Source: CAMPKL01 sp963805925 (GTDB taxonomy: Bacteria > Acidobacteriota > Terriglobia > Bryobacterales > UBA6623). Taken from it: DNA of 64,000 bases. The notes beneath the pieces are model-generated. The model searched no databases. It was not told the DNA's origin and worked only from the letters and a program-made list of their open reading frames with translations. Shown here piece after piece: positions 36,397 through 45,643 of this stretch; position 1 is the first letter of the stretch, and each line of letters opens with the position of its first letter. Position numbers and translations under genes: made by a program. Where the stretch lies: the NCBI GenBank assembly GCA_963805925.1, contig CAWDWB010000007.1, positions 1 through 64,000 on the forward strand, read 5' to 3'.

Positions 36397-37490
36397 TTAG
36401 TCAAGCCGAAGCCGTTGTAAACTTCCCTGTATTTGGCCAACGACGCTCGCAAGCTGTACTCTTCGCCCGCCAATTGGAGTGCGTTTGCGGCCAGTCTGTT
36501 TCTGAGGTTTTGGTCGCGCAGCAAGGCGTCGAGTGCGGCAGCCAAGGCGGTTTTGTCGTCCGGGGGCACGAGCAAGCCGGTTTCGCCGTTCCTGACGACG
36601 CCAGGGATGGAGCCCACGGCGGTTGCAACTACCGGCCGAGCGGCGGCCATCGCCTCAAGAAGACTCATCGGCAGCCCCTCCTCTAAAGAGGAGACGACAA
36701 AGACGTCCATAGCGTGCAGCAAATCTGGGATATCCCGCCTAGGGCCGACGAACCGTACGTCGTCTGCCAACCCCAGATCGGACGCCTTAGCCTCCAATCG
36801 TGCCCGCTCGCTTCCGTCGCCCACGATCAGTAATTTCACGTAGGGCGCCGACTTCCTTACCTCAGCGAAGGCCTCCAGTAGAATACCATGCCCTTTTACG
36901 GGCTCCAGGCGTCCGACAATGCCGATTACCTGGTCCGAATCGGCCAGTTGCAACTGCTCACGAGCAATTCCCGCGCGCCTGTACAAGTCGACGTCGACGC
37001 CGTTGCGAATGACCGAGACCAGTTCGCGAGCCACGCCCGCCTCATCCGTCAGAAAGGCAGCGGTTTCTTCGTTCACGGCGGTGACCGCCTGACAAAAACG
37101 CGAAAGCCGCTTGATCCGGCGGCGAGCTTTCGCTCCCATCAAAGAGTAGTACTCGTGCTCAGTGTGGACGAGGCGGACGCCGGAAAACAAAGAACCCAGA
37201 CAAGCGTAGGTGAGGCCGTACAGGTGGTGTGAATGGACCACGTCGGGTCGAAACTCGCGGATGACGCGGCGCAGGCGGGTCACGGTGCGCAGTGGACTTG
37301 GCTGATCGGCGCGAACTGCCCAAGTCAACACTCCGGCCTGGTTCAGCTCCGCTTCCAAGGGACCGCCGGGGCCCAGTGCAACAGCGCCATGAATCCAGTC
37401 ATCGAGGCCCAGGGCGATGTCGCGGGCGACCATCTCCGAGCCTCCGATACTGAAGGAATACATGACGTGCAGCAGGCGCTTGGACTTCAT
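36393..37490 (-). CDS. Family 4 glycosyltransferase
   Basis: A 365-residue GT-B enzyme. The N-terminal domain starts RLLHVMYSFSIGGSEMVARD, with the glycine-rich loop, and has VVHSHHLYGLTYACLG. The C-terminal domain has IGIVGRLEPVKGHGILLEAF and the E-x7-E nucleotide-sugar motif SLEEGLPMSLLEAMAAARPV. It is a retaining enzyme acting in the cytoplasm on lipid-linked intermediates. The stop overlaps the methyltransferase start by 4 bp, and the upstream hexapeptide acyltransferase is 9 bp away. Confidence 0.9.
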   Translation of the reverse strand: MKSKRLLHVMYSFSIGGSEMVARDIALGLDDWIHGAVALGPGGPLEAELNQAGVLTWAVRADQPSPLRTVTRLRRVIREFRPDVVHSHHLYGLTYACLGSLFSGVRLVHTEHEYYSLMGAKARRRIKRLSRFCQAVTAVNEETAAFLTDEAGVARELVSVIRNGVDVDLYRRAGIAREQLQLADSDQVIGIVGRLEPVKGHGILLEAFAEVRKSAPYVKLLIVGDGSERARLEAKASDLGLADDVRFVGPRRDIPDLLHAMDVFVVSSLEEGLPMSLLEAMAAARPVVATAVGSIPGVVRNGETGLLVPPDDKTALAAALDALLRDQNLRNRLAANALQLAGEEYSLRASLAKYREVYNGFGLTK

Positions 37491-37499
37491 CAGCGGCTC

Positions 37500-38096
37500 T
37501 CACTTCCGATCGCTGAGCCTGGACTTCAGCACCCGCGCCGGATTTCCCGCGACGATCGCCCAATCAGGCACGTCGTCGACGACGACCGAGCCTGCGCCGA
37601 CCACGGCGTGATCGCCGATGTCGGCCATCACCACCGAGCTGTTGCCCAGCCAGGCGTCTTGCCCGATGCGGACGCATACGCGCTTGCCCCCTTGGAGCCG
37701 AATCGGCTTGGACGTGTCGGAGAACTCGTGCTGGCCTTTGCCGCTGAGGATGTCCACGTTGGAACCGATCAGGACGTCATCGCCGATCGTCGCCAGCCCG
37801 ATCATCGAGTTGGCGCCGATGTACGCGGCGTTGCCGACAACCGCCCCCGGGGAGGTAAACAAGGCTCCGAAAGCAATGTGGGCGCTGTCGGCGCAGCTCT
37901 CCAACGTCCACTTGTAGAACGCGCCGCGCAGATACACGCCAGGAAGTCCAGGGAACAGACTCATCAACTGCGCGCCACCCTGGAATACCTGATCCTCCCG
38001 GGACGGGGACGCTAGCGACGCCAGCCGCACGTAGACGACCAGAGGAGCGACCGCCAGGGAAGCCAATGCACGAACTAGCAACTTAGCTAACGTCAC
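37500..38096 (-). CDS. Left-handed beta-helix (hexapeptide) O-acetyltransferase
   Basis: A 198-residue protein with a short N-terminal hydrophobic stretch (LASLAVAPLVVYVRLASLA) and then hexapeptide turns: AHIAFGALFTSPGAVVGNAA, IGANSMIGLATIGDDVLIG, and a late IGQDAWLGNSSVVMADIGDH with the catalytic-type His region, ending VPDWAIVAGNPARVLKSR. That ending is diagnostic of serine- or sugar-O-acetyltransferases of EPS loci (WbbJ/VatD type). It would place an acetyl group from acetyl-CoA onto a sugar in the cytoplasm. Confidence 0.9.
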   Translation of the reverse strand: MTLAKLLVRALASLAVAPLVVYVRLASLASPSREDQVFQGGAQLMSLFPGLPGVYLRGAFYKWTLESCADSAHIAFGALFTSPGAVVGNAAYIGANSMIGLATIGDDVLIGSNVDILSGKGQHEFSDTSKPIRLQGGKRVCVRIGQDAWLGNSSVVMADIGDHAVVGAGSVVVDDVPDWAIVAGNPARVLKSRLSDRK

Positions 38097-38241
38097 GGGG
38101 CTAGCCTCTTAGGGCAAAGGCTTGTCGCTGACGGCGTGCGTGGGTTGGTACATCGATGCCTCATCGTAGCCCGTCAACTTCACTAAGGGAATAGGGCGTA
38201 CCCCTGAACGCAGGCCTTCGCTCCGGCCACATACCGGGAAA

Positions 38242-39771
38242 TCAGCCCGATGTGCGCAGCCGTTGCAGGGGTTCCCAAACGATCCGGCGCCTTTCGGCGC
38301 GCGACATTCCAACGAGCACTCCCAAGACGGCGCCGGCCAGCGCGGCAGCCGCGCCGGCAGCGACGAGATCCATGATCTTCATCGGCTCCCCAGAGAGTCG
38401 AAACAACGCCAATACGGCGGCAAGCAGGAGCATGGCGATGGCCGGTCGAATCGCAGCCCGCAGAAACGCTCCAATCGTCGTCTGGGTTGACTCGACCGCA
38501 CATCGGGCCAGCGCCGTGGACGAGACCGCGCTGAGAAGCAGGATGCCGATAGCGAACGCGATCAAGCCGTAGTCGGCCAGCACGATTACTCCCACGATCA
38601 CGGCGAGCACGGCAATCGCCAAGTTCCAAACGGCAACCGTGCCGACCCGCCCCATAGCCCGCAGAATCGGAATCGAAGCGCTCGGCAGCCGGCGTACGAA
38701 CAACCCGAACAACAACCACTGGAAGACCTCAGGAGCGGCGGCGAACTGCGAAGTATCCATCGCCGACGGGCCAATCCAGGCCTCGTAAAACGGCACGGCG
38801 AACACCACAGCGACGACCAGCACGAAGCCCTGGACGAGCAACAAGAATCGCGATCCGTCCAGCAGCAAAGCGCGCAGCCCTTGCTGATCCTTGCGGGCGT
38901 GCAGGTTGATCGCTACCGGGTACAACGTCTGGGTGACCGACATGAGCAGCGAGTCAATCATGCGCGTCATGCCGGAGGCCAAGGCGAAACGGGCGACTGC
39001 CGCGGGACCGATCGTGGTGGCGACCACCATCGTGCTGCCTTGGTTCAGCAGTAGGCCGGCCATAGTGTCCGCAAATGACCAGCCCCCGAAGGCGGCCATC
39101 TCGCTGAACGATTCCTTGGAGGCCAACCGCAACTTGGTCTGCATTTCAGGCATCAGCCGGCGGCTCGCGAACCACGTGGCCAAACTTGCCAGCAGGTTGA
39201 AGAACGTCGTCGCGACGGCGATGGCGATCAATCCCCTTCCCGCTGCTAACGCTGCAAAGACGGAGATCGCCATCAGTACTTGATTCAGTACGCCAATCCC
39301 CGTAAGCACATCGAACCGTTGCAGAGCAATCAGCGAGGAAGCGTACGGCACTGACAAGAACTGGATGCCGCTCGACAGCGCAACTAGCAAGACGCAGATC
39401 GACAGCTCGCGCTCCAAATCGGCCGGCACATTGAACATAGAGCCCGCAAACTGCGCAATCACATAGCCGCCGATCAACGCGACGGCTGCCGCCGCGGAAA
39501 AAAACGCCAATGCAGTGCTGCCGGCCGCGCTTAGTCGTTGATAGTTGCCCTCGGCCCGATAACGCGTCAGGAACTGAGTAGCTGCGGCGGTAAAGCCGAC
39601 ATCCAACACGCCGAAGGCGCCGGTAACACTGACCGCCGAGATCCACACGCCGTAGCGGACTTCTCCCAGAGTGCCGTACACGTACGGAGTCAACAGAAGT
39701 GCGACCGCCGCCTTAAAAAAGAAGCCGAAGGAGTTGCTGAAGACGTTGCGAGCGAGGGGCCTAAGCTCCAT
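38242..39771 (-). CDS. Polysaccharide flippase (Wzx-type, MOP superfamily)
   Basis: A 509-residue polytopic protein with about 12-14 hydrophobic helices. It begins LARNVFSNSFGFFFKAAVAL, has LGEVRYGVWISAVSVTGAFG after the second helix and the conserved FGGWSFADTMAGLLLNQGSTM in the middle. The order and spacing match O-antigen and exopolysaccharide flippases, which move undecaprenyl-linked repeats to the periplasmic side. It lies 145 bp upstream... of the acetyltransferase on the same strand and diverges from the polymerase gene, forming the exporting core of the locus. Confidence 0.88.
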   Translation of the reverse strand: MELRPLARNVFSNSFGFFFKAAVALLLTPYVYGTLGEVRYGVWISAVSVTGAFGVLDVGFTAAATQFLTRYRAEGNYQRLSAAGSTALAFFSAAAAVALIGGYVIAQFAGSMFNVPADLERELSICVLLVALSSGIQFLSVPYASSLIALQRFDVLTGIGVLNQVLMAISVFAALAAGRGLIAIAVATTFFNLLASLATWFASRRLMPEMQTKLRLASKESFSEMAAFGGWSFADTMAGLLLNQGSTMVVATTIGPAAVARFALASGMTRMIDSLLMSVTQTLYPVAINLHARKDQQGLRALLLDGSRFLLLVQGFVLVVAVVFAVPFYEAWIGPSAMDTSQFAAAPEVFQWLLFGLFVRRLPSASIPILRAMGRVGTVAVWNLAIAVLAVIVGVIVLADYGLIAFAIGILLLSAVSSTALARCAVESTQTTIGAFLRAAIRPAIAMLLLAAVLALFRLSGEPMKIMDLVAAGAAAALAGAVLGVLVGMSRAERRRIVWEPLQRLRTSG

Positions 39772-40243
39772 ATGCGGACTCTCTAGGCGGCGCCGTGAGC
39801 GAGAAATGGCTTGCGCAATTGCCGCACATCAACTTAGCCGTCGACACGGCGGGTATCCCGTCCCCGCAATCGGCACGCACGGCTTCGCTCTGGGCCTGTC
39901 TTAGGGCACGAGGGAAGCGGATCATCGTATGTTCACAGAGTATGATCGGCGTACCGCGCTTGGAGGCCGCTGCTGGGTAGAATAGCAGAGCCGTTTTGCG
40001 GCTGAGGTCCTCCAAACACCCTAGAAACCGCACTCCGCGACACGCAGCGGAGGAACTACGGCAAGCGCATTAGCGTGACCGCCGAACCGCCGTGTTAATC
40101 TCGATACGGCGCATGAGTTGAAGTCGCGTCGGCAAACGCTTCCCGCCTAGCCCCTCGGCAAAGGCGACCTTTGAGATGCAATACACAACGCGAAGGCCGT
40201 CATTGCCGGCGCTCGGCGTTCTTGAGTAAACGGAGATGAACAG
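39772..40243. other. Divergent intergenic region of the flippase and polymerase genes
   Basis: About 470 bp with no supported gene; short overlapping frames on both strands look random. It must contain the promoters for the leftward flippase operon and the rightward polymerase gene. I saw GGAG at about 40232-40235 serving the GTG start at 40244, but no promoter hexamers I would defend. Confidence 0.5.
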
Positions 40244-41593
40244 GTGACGGAAGCATCCCGGGCTTCGGCGATCTCTGGAAGCCCCGTTGTTTCGGGGGTG
40301 GATCCGGCGAGTCGACCGCCCGCAACCACGTCAACCGCACCGCCCAGGCGAACTTTGCCGGCGGGAAGCCCTCCTTCCCCGTTCCTGTTTCGCATGGCCT
40401 TGGTCTTCCTGTTTATCCGCATCAGCTACGTTTACGAGTTGGTCTACGTAGCGACCGGCGTCAACATCCCGCTGAACTACATCGTCGGCGTTTTGTTTAT
40501 CCTCGCTGTTTTGTTCTCGGCGCAGCTGAAGATGACCCTCGTCAATCCGGTCGTGCGTATCTGGGCGCTGTTCACGCTATGGATGCTGGCCTGCGTGCCG
40601 TTCAGCCTGTGGCCGAAGGCATCCCTCGATATGATCGAGGTTTTCGTGAAGTTCGGCGTTGTCATGGCCGTGATCCCGGCGACGGTTTCTCTGTCCGCCA
40701 AACAGGTCCATCAACTTCTGGTGACCATTGGACTTGCCGGATTCGTCAATGTGTCAGCCGGACTGTTGGCGACGTCGGGCGACACGACTCGGCTGGCGCT
40801 GTCGGGCGGCCTGATGGGCAATGCCAACGACTACGCCGCCCACCTGGTTTTTGTCATTCCCTTCATCGCCTATCCGCTCGTCGCCAAAAGATGCAATCCG
40901 CTGCTCAAGCTAATCGCCGCGGCGGCGCTCATTGTGGCGGTTTTTTTGACGTTTTCGACCGGGTCTCGCGGCGCCTTGGTGGCGTTGGTGGCCGAAACCC
41001 TCGTGCTGTTGATCTGGTCTTCGTGGCGGGCCCGAATCGGCGCCGTCGTGGCGGTGGCCGTCATAGCAGTGGTCGCCATGTCAGCAGTGCCGGCGGAAAC
41101 CCGTCAGCGCCTGGCGACGGCTACCCAGAGCGACTTCGGAGGAGAGAACAGCGAGGCGGGCGGCTCTGCCGAAGGTCGCTTGTTTCTCATGGAGCAAGGC
41201 GTAAGAGCCACGATCGCTCACCCCGTTTTCGGCGTCGGACCCGGCATGTTCTCAACCTACGTGGGGCAAGAGGAAAACCTCTGGAAGGGCAACCACAACA
41301 GTTATCTGGAGATCGCCAGCGAGTCCGGAGTTCCGGGCCTCCTGCTAATGCTCGCTGCGCTCGGTCTGGGATTCAAATCCTTGCGGCAGCCGTTGCGAAC
41401 TTTGAAGAGCGGCACCCGTCGCTCCGAACTGCGTCAGCCGCTGATAACGGTCTTAATTAGTTTCGTCGGCTTCTCAGCCGCGGCCCTCTTTTTGACGCTG
41501 GGCTACTTCATGTATTTCCCGTTTCTTACTTCCCTCGCGTATGCGCTGAAGCGCAGTCATGATCGCGAAATTAGCGCCGCTGCTCTGGCTTGA
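40244..41593 (+). CDS. O-antigen ligase/polymerase (Wzy-like, WzyC domain)
   Basis: A 449-residue protein from GTG 40244, with GGAG about 8 bp upstream. An unusual Pro/Ser-rich N-terminal tail of about 45 residues precedes the first helix (FRMALVFLFIRISYVYELVY); the ATG at 40394 is a possible shorter start. About 10-11 helices follow, with FSTGSRGALVALVAE and a large periplasmic loop holding HNSYLEIASESGVPGLLLML, the WzyC signature His. The protein would polymerise or ligate lipid-linked repeats in the periplasm. It stands alone on this strand between two leftward operons. Confidence 0.9.
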   Translation: MTEASRASAISGSPVVSGVDPASRPPATTSTAPPRRTLPAGSPPSPFLFRMALVFLFIRISYVYELVYVATGVNIPLNYIVGVLFILAVLFSAQLKMTLVNPVVRIWALFTLWMLACVPFSLWPKASLDMIEVFVKFGVVMAVIPATVSLSAKQVHQLLVTIGLAGFVNVSAGLLATSGDTTRLALSGGLMGNANDYAAHLVFVIPFIAYPLVAKRCNPLLKLIAAAALIVAVFLTFSTGSRGALVALVAETLVLLIWSSWRARIGAVVAVAVIAVVAMSAVPAETRQRLATATQSDFGGENSEAGGSAEGRLFLMEQGVRATIAHPVFGVGPGMFSTYVGQEENLWKGNHNSYLEIASESGVPGLLLMLAALGLGFKSLRQPLRTLKSGTRRSELRQPLITVLISFVGFSAAALFLTLGYFMYFPFLTSLAYALKRSHDREISAAALA

Positions 41594-41632
41594 GCGATTC
41601 TCCGTGCGCCGCCGATTAGTCCTCCTCTTATC

Positions 41633-42590
41633 TTATCGCCGAATCAGCTTCATCTTTCTGAGCCAATAGCCGGCGATCGGGCCGACCGGAGTCGAAGCCG
41701 CCAGAGAGGTCCAGTAGTAAGGCGTGGTGATTGTTCCGTCGAGCCGAAATCGCCGACGCAGCGCATCGGCGGCTCGCCAGTCGCCCCAGTAGCTGAGGAC
41801 TGCGGCGGTCTTGAACGCTCTAGACGCCAAAAAAACCGAGAGGAGTTTACGCTTGGCTTCCGGGCAAGCCGCACGAACCAACTCGGGGCGTTCGAGGAAC
41901 GGCTCGACCGGCCTCGCAGCCGAATAGTTGCCGCTTAACTCTGACGCGTCGCGGTGGACCTGAGCCATCGGCCGCAAGTCAATCGACACCGGGTAGTTCA
42001 ACAGCAGTTTCGCCCACAAGAAGGCGTCTTCCCCGTAGAGACTCCGATCCTGGTCATAGAACCCGCCCAGCTCGCGGACAATCCCCGTGCGGCATACGGT
42101 CGTACAAGGGGTGATAAATGCCGTCAAGTTCAGTAGCTCGCGGACCGGCGTCTGCGGACCGACTTCCACGTTCCCGGATACGCAGCCCGGCTCGGCGCCA
42201 GTGTTCGCTGTTCGCTTGCCCTCCGGGATGGCTCGAGTACCCAAAAGCTGCGGCGGCTAGCCGGCCCGCCTCTGCGTTGAGCTTCTCGAGAGCCTCGCCA
42301 AGGAACTCGGGGGCCCAAGCGTCATCGGCATCCAGGAACGCAACGTACTCTCCGCGCACCTCGCTGAGTCCGCGGTTGCGAGCCGCGCCAGGACCGGCGT
42401 TCTCTTGCCGGATTAGACGGACTCGAGGGTCCCCGTTGCGGCTCACAATTTCCGGTCCCTCGTCCGTTGAGCCATCGTCAACCACGATGACCTCCGCTGC
42501 CGGGGAGGTCTGAGCCAACGCGGAAACAAGAGCTCGCTCGATCCATCGAGCTTTGTTGTAGAGCGGTATAACGACCGATACGCTGGACAT
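41633..42590 (-). pseudogene. Family 2 glycosyltransferase, one frameshift
   Basis: From ATG 42590 the frame gives SSVSVVIPLYNKARWIERAL, IVVDDGSTDEGPEIV, QENAGPGAARNRGLSEVRGE and the DxD region AFLDADDAWAPEFL. Near 42190 the frame breaks. The other frame carries on with GNVEVGPQTPVRELLNL, FITPCTTVCRT, GGFYDQDRSLYGEDAFLWAK and a C-terminal cap ending in YWLRKMKLIRR at 41633. All family motifs are present once joined. This is one of only two clear breaks in the right two thirds of the window. The start is one base after the GT4 stop, so the pair is one operon. Confidence 0.85.
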
Positions 42591-43775
42591 CTATTCACCA
42601 GAAACGGCAGGCGCGCTCAGATCGAGCAAACTCAGATAAACGCCGACCAAGGAGTCCCGGTAGGCTTCCGGCGTGCAGTTGCGCTGGACGTGCTGTTTGG
42701 CCCGAGCGGCCAATACCGCCGCACGATCCGGCTCCAGGAGCAGCTTAAGGATGGCCGCGGCCAGAGCCTGCGTGTCTTTTGCAGGAACCAACAGCGCCGA
42801 TTCGCGATCGCGTACCAAGTCGGGGATTCCGCCCACGCTGGTGGCGACGATCGGCGTGCCGGACGCCATCGCCTCGAGGATCACATTGGGAGATCCTTCC
42901 GAATGAGAAGGCAGCGCGAAAATATCCGCGAGGCGATAGAACGGACCAATATGGGCGAAGTATCCGGCAAATATCACCTTGTCCTTTAGCAGAGGGTTCA
43001 TCGCTTGTACCTCAAGGGAAGATCGCTCGGGACCGTCTCCCACAAGCACGGCGCGATAGTCCAAATGCGGGGCTTGTTCCGACACCTTCCGGAGAGCCTC
43101 AAGCAAGTCCGCGTGCCCCTTCTCTTTTGATTGACGACCGATCGAGACGACTACCGGACACCCCGGACCGATGTTCAGACGCGACCGCAATTGAGCAACC
43201 TCCTCAGGCGTCGACTCCGGCGGACCGCTGATCGAATTACCTAGAACGGAAATCCTTTCCGCCGAAACGCCTTCCCCGACGAGAAGGGTCTTAAAAGGAG
43301 TACACACGGTGACGACCCGATCGGCCCGCGGCAACGAGTAGCGATTGAGCTGGTTGTAGAGCAACATTTTCACGTTCTCGGCAGTATATCCATGGTGAAA
43401 TCCGATCCATTGGCAACCCCGTCGGAGACCCAATACTGCCAGGAGAAAGTGCGCCTTTACGGCGTGGGTTTGCACCACATCGGGCTTCACTCGTCGGATG
43501 ATGTCTCGAATCTGTCCGATCACGCGCGGATCGAATCGAAACGACTCCCGAATCACGTGCAACGGCAAACCCGCGTCGACGACCGCCCGCTCAAAGGGGG
43601 ACTGAACTGGGAGATTTCCTCGCGAAAACGCGGCAAACTCGAGGGCGACCTCCGCGATCGGACTATCGCGTGCCGCAAGCGCACCGAAGCGAATGAGATT
43701 CTTGGCGGGGCCCGTGACTTCGCTCGCCTCCACAAAGCTGAGGACACGGATCTTCCTAAGATCCTTTGATTCCAT
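42591..43775 (-). CDS. Family 4 glycosyltransferase
   Basis: A 394-residue GT-B enzyme. RVLSFVEASEVTGPAKNLIR opens the N-terminal domain; VVQTHAVKAHFLLAVLGLRR and YSLPRADRVVTVC follow. The C-terminal domain has VVSIGRQSKEKGHADLLEAL and LPSHSEGSPNVILEAMASGT with the E-x7-E motif. It is the outermost gene of the polysaccharide locus on the right; beyond it lies a gene-free stretch with a decayed tRNA and integrase-tail copy. Its stop touches the following GT2 start. Confidence 0.9.
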   Translation of the reverse strand: MESKDLRKIRVLSFVEASEVTGPAKNLIRFGALAARDSPIAEVALEFAAFSRGNLPVQSPFERAVVDAGLPLHVIRESFRFDPRVIGQIRDIIRRVKPDVVQTHAVKAHFLLAVLGLRRGCQWIGFHHGYTAENVKMLLYNQLNRYSLPRADRVVTVCTPFKTLLVGEGVSAERISVLGNSISGPPESTPEEVAQLRSRLNIGPGCPVVVSIGRQSKEKGHADLLEALRKVSEQAPHLDYRAVLVGDGPERSSLEVQAMNPLLKDKVIFAGYFAHIGPFYRLADIFALPSHSEGSPNVILEAMASGTPIVATSVGGIPDLVRDRESALLVPAKDTQALAAAILKLLLEPDRAAVLAARAKQHVQRNCTPEAYRDSLVGVYLSLLDLSAPAVSGE

Positions 43776-43843
43776 TCTCTTTGTACCTTGACATAGTTCT
43801 GGAAAGGATACTCGCTCATTCCTGGGCGTCGTAGCTAGACGAA

Positions 43844-43943
43844 TTTGGTGGGCCCTGAGGGATTTGAACCCCCGATCAACGGGTTACGAGTTAGGCTCGG
43901 GCACGTCACCACTTCTAGATACATCCTTGAATCAGTAAGTTAC
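43844..43943 (-). repeat. Decayed copy of the integrase-tail plus tRNA segment (att-like relic)
   Basis: On the minus strand, 43892-43844 carries the 3' half of a tRNA: CTCGTAA loop region, GGGGG-TTCAAAT-CCCTC T-arm, AGGGCCC acceptor, A and CCA. From CGGGGG to CCAAA (31 nt) it is identical to the tRNA at 4659-4734. The 5' half is degenerate. Upstream on the same strand, 43943-43929 reads GTAACTTACTGATTC, matching 14 of 15 bases of 4635-4649, which includes the integrase stop codon and flank. The distance between the two blocks is 69 bp here and 71 bp there. So the whole integrase-end/tRNA unit was once copied here in inverted orientation. Confidence 0.75.
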
Positions 43944-44618
43944 GGGTTGCGCCGTCGTGTTTAGTCCACGGTATTCGCCTGAAGTGTACGGCGGCATTCA
44001 CCCGAGTGTCTGCCTTAGGGTCTTGGTTGCGAGGTTGGGTCGGGGAGGTCAAAGCCTACCTAGACGGTATGGAGCCATGAGTTCGGCGGACGAAAAATTG
44101 AACGGGGCAAAACGGCTTTCTGCATAGTCTCACCCTTCTTCGGGTGCAGCCGGTGCGCTACTTCCGGAGCCAAGTCCCTCGCGCAAACGGAAAAGCGAGG
44201 GGCGGGTCGAGTTCTTGGCAAGTTGACCCGAGACCGTTAGTTCTGGCCGGTTTTGCATGCATCCGATTCCGCGACTTGATCTACGCCTGCGACCATCGAG
44301 TCCTTGGAGTTCTGGCGTTACCTTGGAGTCCGTGCGTCGGCCAGTCGGGCTGCTAGGCGGAGGCTCACTTCGTCGAAGTCCTGCGTGTGGGGCAGCGATG
44401 CGTGCTGGGGTAAATTGACACCCAGAGTCTTCAATTGTGGCGATCGGACAGAAACCGGTTTTTGGGGAAACAGGTGCTCTTATCCATGGTGCAGCCCCAG
44501 GTTCCTGGCGGCGCGTCACTCTCAATTTCTTAGGCTTTTGAACCTCGCGCACGATGGCTACCAGTTCGTCCGGTCCAGACGCATGCCTCTCGGTCCAATA
44601 CTTGGTGGAGTAGCGCGG
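43944..44618. other. Gene-free stretch, possible mobile element debris
   Basis: About 675 bp between the tRNA relic and the CHAD gene. A minus-strand frame at 44130-44552 is open for 140 codons but its Pro/Ser/Arg-rich sequence shows no family. Given the integrase-tail match just to the left, this stretch is where a dead integrase body would be expected, but I could not read catalytic motifs in any frame. Confidence 0.4.
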
Positions 44619-45566
44619 CTAGGAAGCCGCAGCCTCCTGCTCGTCGGAGGCGTCACGGGTTTCGCTCGCCGGCGAGAACGCCGGCTTGGCTAGCATCTGC
44701 ATCCACGTGCGGCACTCGTTTTCGGCGGCGAAGGTTTCGTTCCAATGGCGGCGGAAGTTCTCGATGAGCGCTGCTTGCCGTTGGTCGAGTAACGTTTGCG
44801 CGTGTTCGCGCTGGTTGCGGCTGACCGCTTTGGCGAGAATCCCGGCGGCGGTCTCGCAGTCGTTGATCATGCCCAGAATGTCCTGGACGCCGCGCATCAA
44901 CTGGAGCGTATCTTGTAGGCAATCGTCGTAGCAAGGGGCGAAGATCTCCAGCGTATAGCGGAAGCGTTTGCCGAGAATACGGAACGCGTGCAGACTCTCG
45001 ATGGTCGCCGCAGGGGCCGCCGCTTCATGTCCGGCCTCGAAAAATTCGTTGGCCATGCGCGGCAGCAGAGCGGCGGCATAGCTGGCCGCGGTTGGACCGC
45101 CCGCGCCTGCGATGCCCTTACCCGTTAGGCGCAACGCGTGGGCCCATCCTGCGCCCGGCGATTTGCCGCGCAGCCGCGCCAAGCGGCGACGCAACTCCTC
45201 GCTCGCATCGTCCCGGTCGCGCTCGACGCGCGCCTTCGCTTTGTCCGAGAGTGCCAGGCCAACCTCGTCAGCCAATGCCAAGGCGATGTCGTGATCTCTC
45301 ACGCCGCCCGCGGCGCTCCGCAGATGCTTCGCCTGCTTGCCGACTTTGGCTACACCGCTGGAGGGGAAATGATCCGCAAAGGCATCGAGAGAGCTGCCAA
45401 GCCGTCTGGCCGCGACCCGCAGCTTGTGTACAACGTCTTCGCTGGCGGTGTGAGACGCGCGTTCGACGAAAAACGCCAGCCTCTCGGTACGCCGCGCAAC
45501 GATCCTAGCCGCGTACTCAGAGAGCCGCTGGTTGGCACTGGCATCGCTCGCAACCAGAGTCGCCAT
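44619..45566 (-). CDS. CHAD domain protein
   Basis: A 315-residue, Ala/Arg-rich, all-helical protein. The CHAD hallmarks are EDVVHKLRVAARRLGSSLDAF near residue 45 and SLHAFRILGKRFRYTLEIF near 190, with basic residues lining the helices, plus a third helix LQDTLQLMRGVQDILGMIND. CHAD domains bind inorganic polyphosphate and are often found near polyphosphate metabolism; here it stands alone, without a CYTH domain. Cytoplasmic. It diverges from the phosphatase gene. Confidence 0.9.
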   Translation of the reverse strand: MATLVASDASANQRLSEYAARIVARRTERLAFFVERASHTASEDVVHKLRVAARRLGSSLDAFADHFPSSGVAKVGKQAKHLRSAAGGVRDHDIALALADEVGLALSDKAKARVERDRDDASEELRRRLARLRGKSPGAGWAHALRLTGKGIAGAGGPTAASYAAALLPRMANEFFEAGHEAAAPAATIESLHAFRILGKRFRYTLEIFAPCYDDCLQDTLQLMRGVQDILGMINDCETAAGILAKAVSRNQREHAQTLLDQRQAALIENFRRHWNETFAAENECRTWMQMLAKPAFSPASETRDASDEQEAAAS

Positions 45567-45643
45567 CTGGTGACAATACTACCAGGACGTGCGACTTTCC
45601 TGGCGCCGGGCCGCGACGGCGTCCGTTGCTAGACTTGAAGTTT

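Noticed and set aside
43844..43925. Functional second tRNA (anticodon CGT)
   Set aside because: Only the anticodon loop, T-arm and 3' acceptor are intact; the 5' acceptor strand and D-arm do not pair, so it is a relic.
44130..44552. 140-codon minus-strand frame in the gap after the glycosyltransferase
   Set aside because: Pro/Ser/Arg-rich with no family motif, no ribosome-binding site and no strand-pattern; I could not support it as a gene or as integrase debris.
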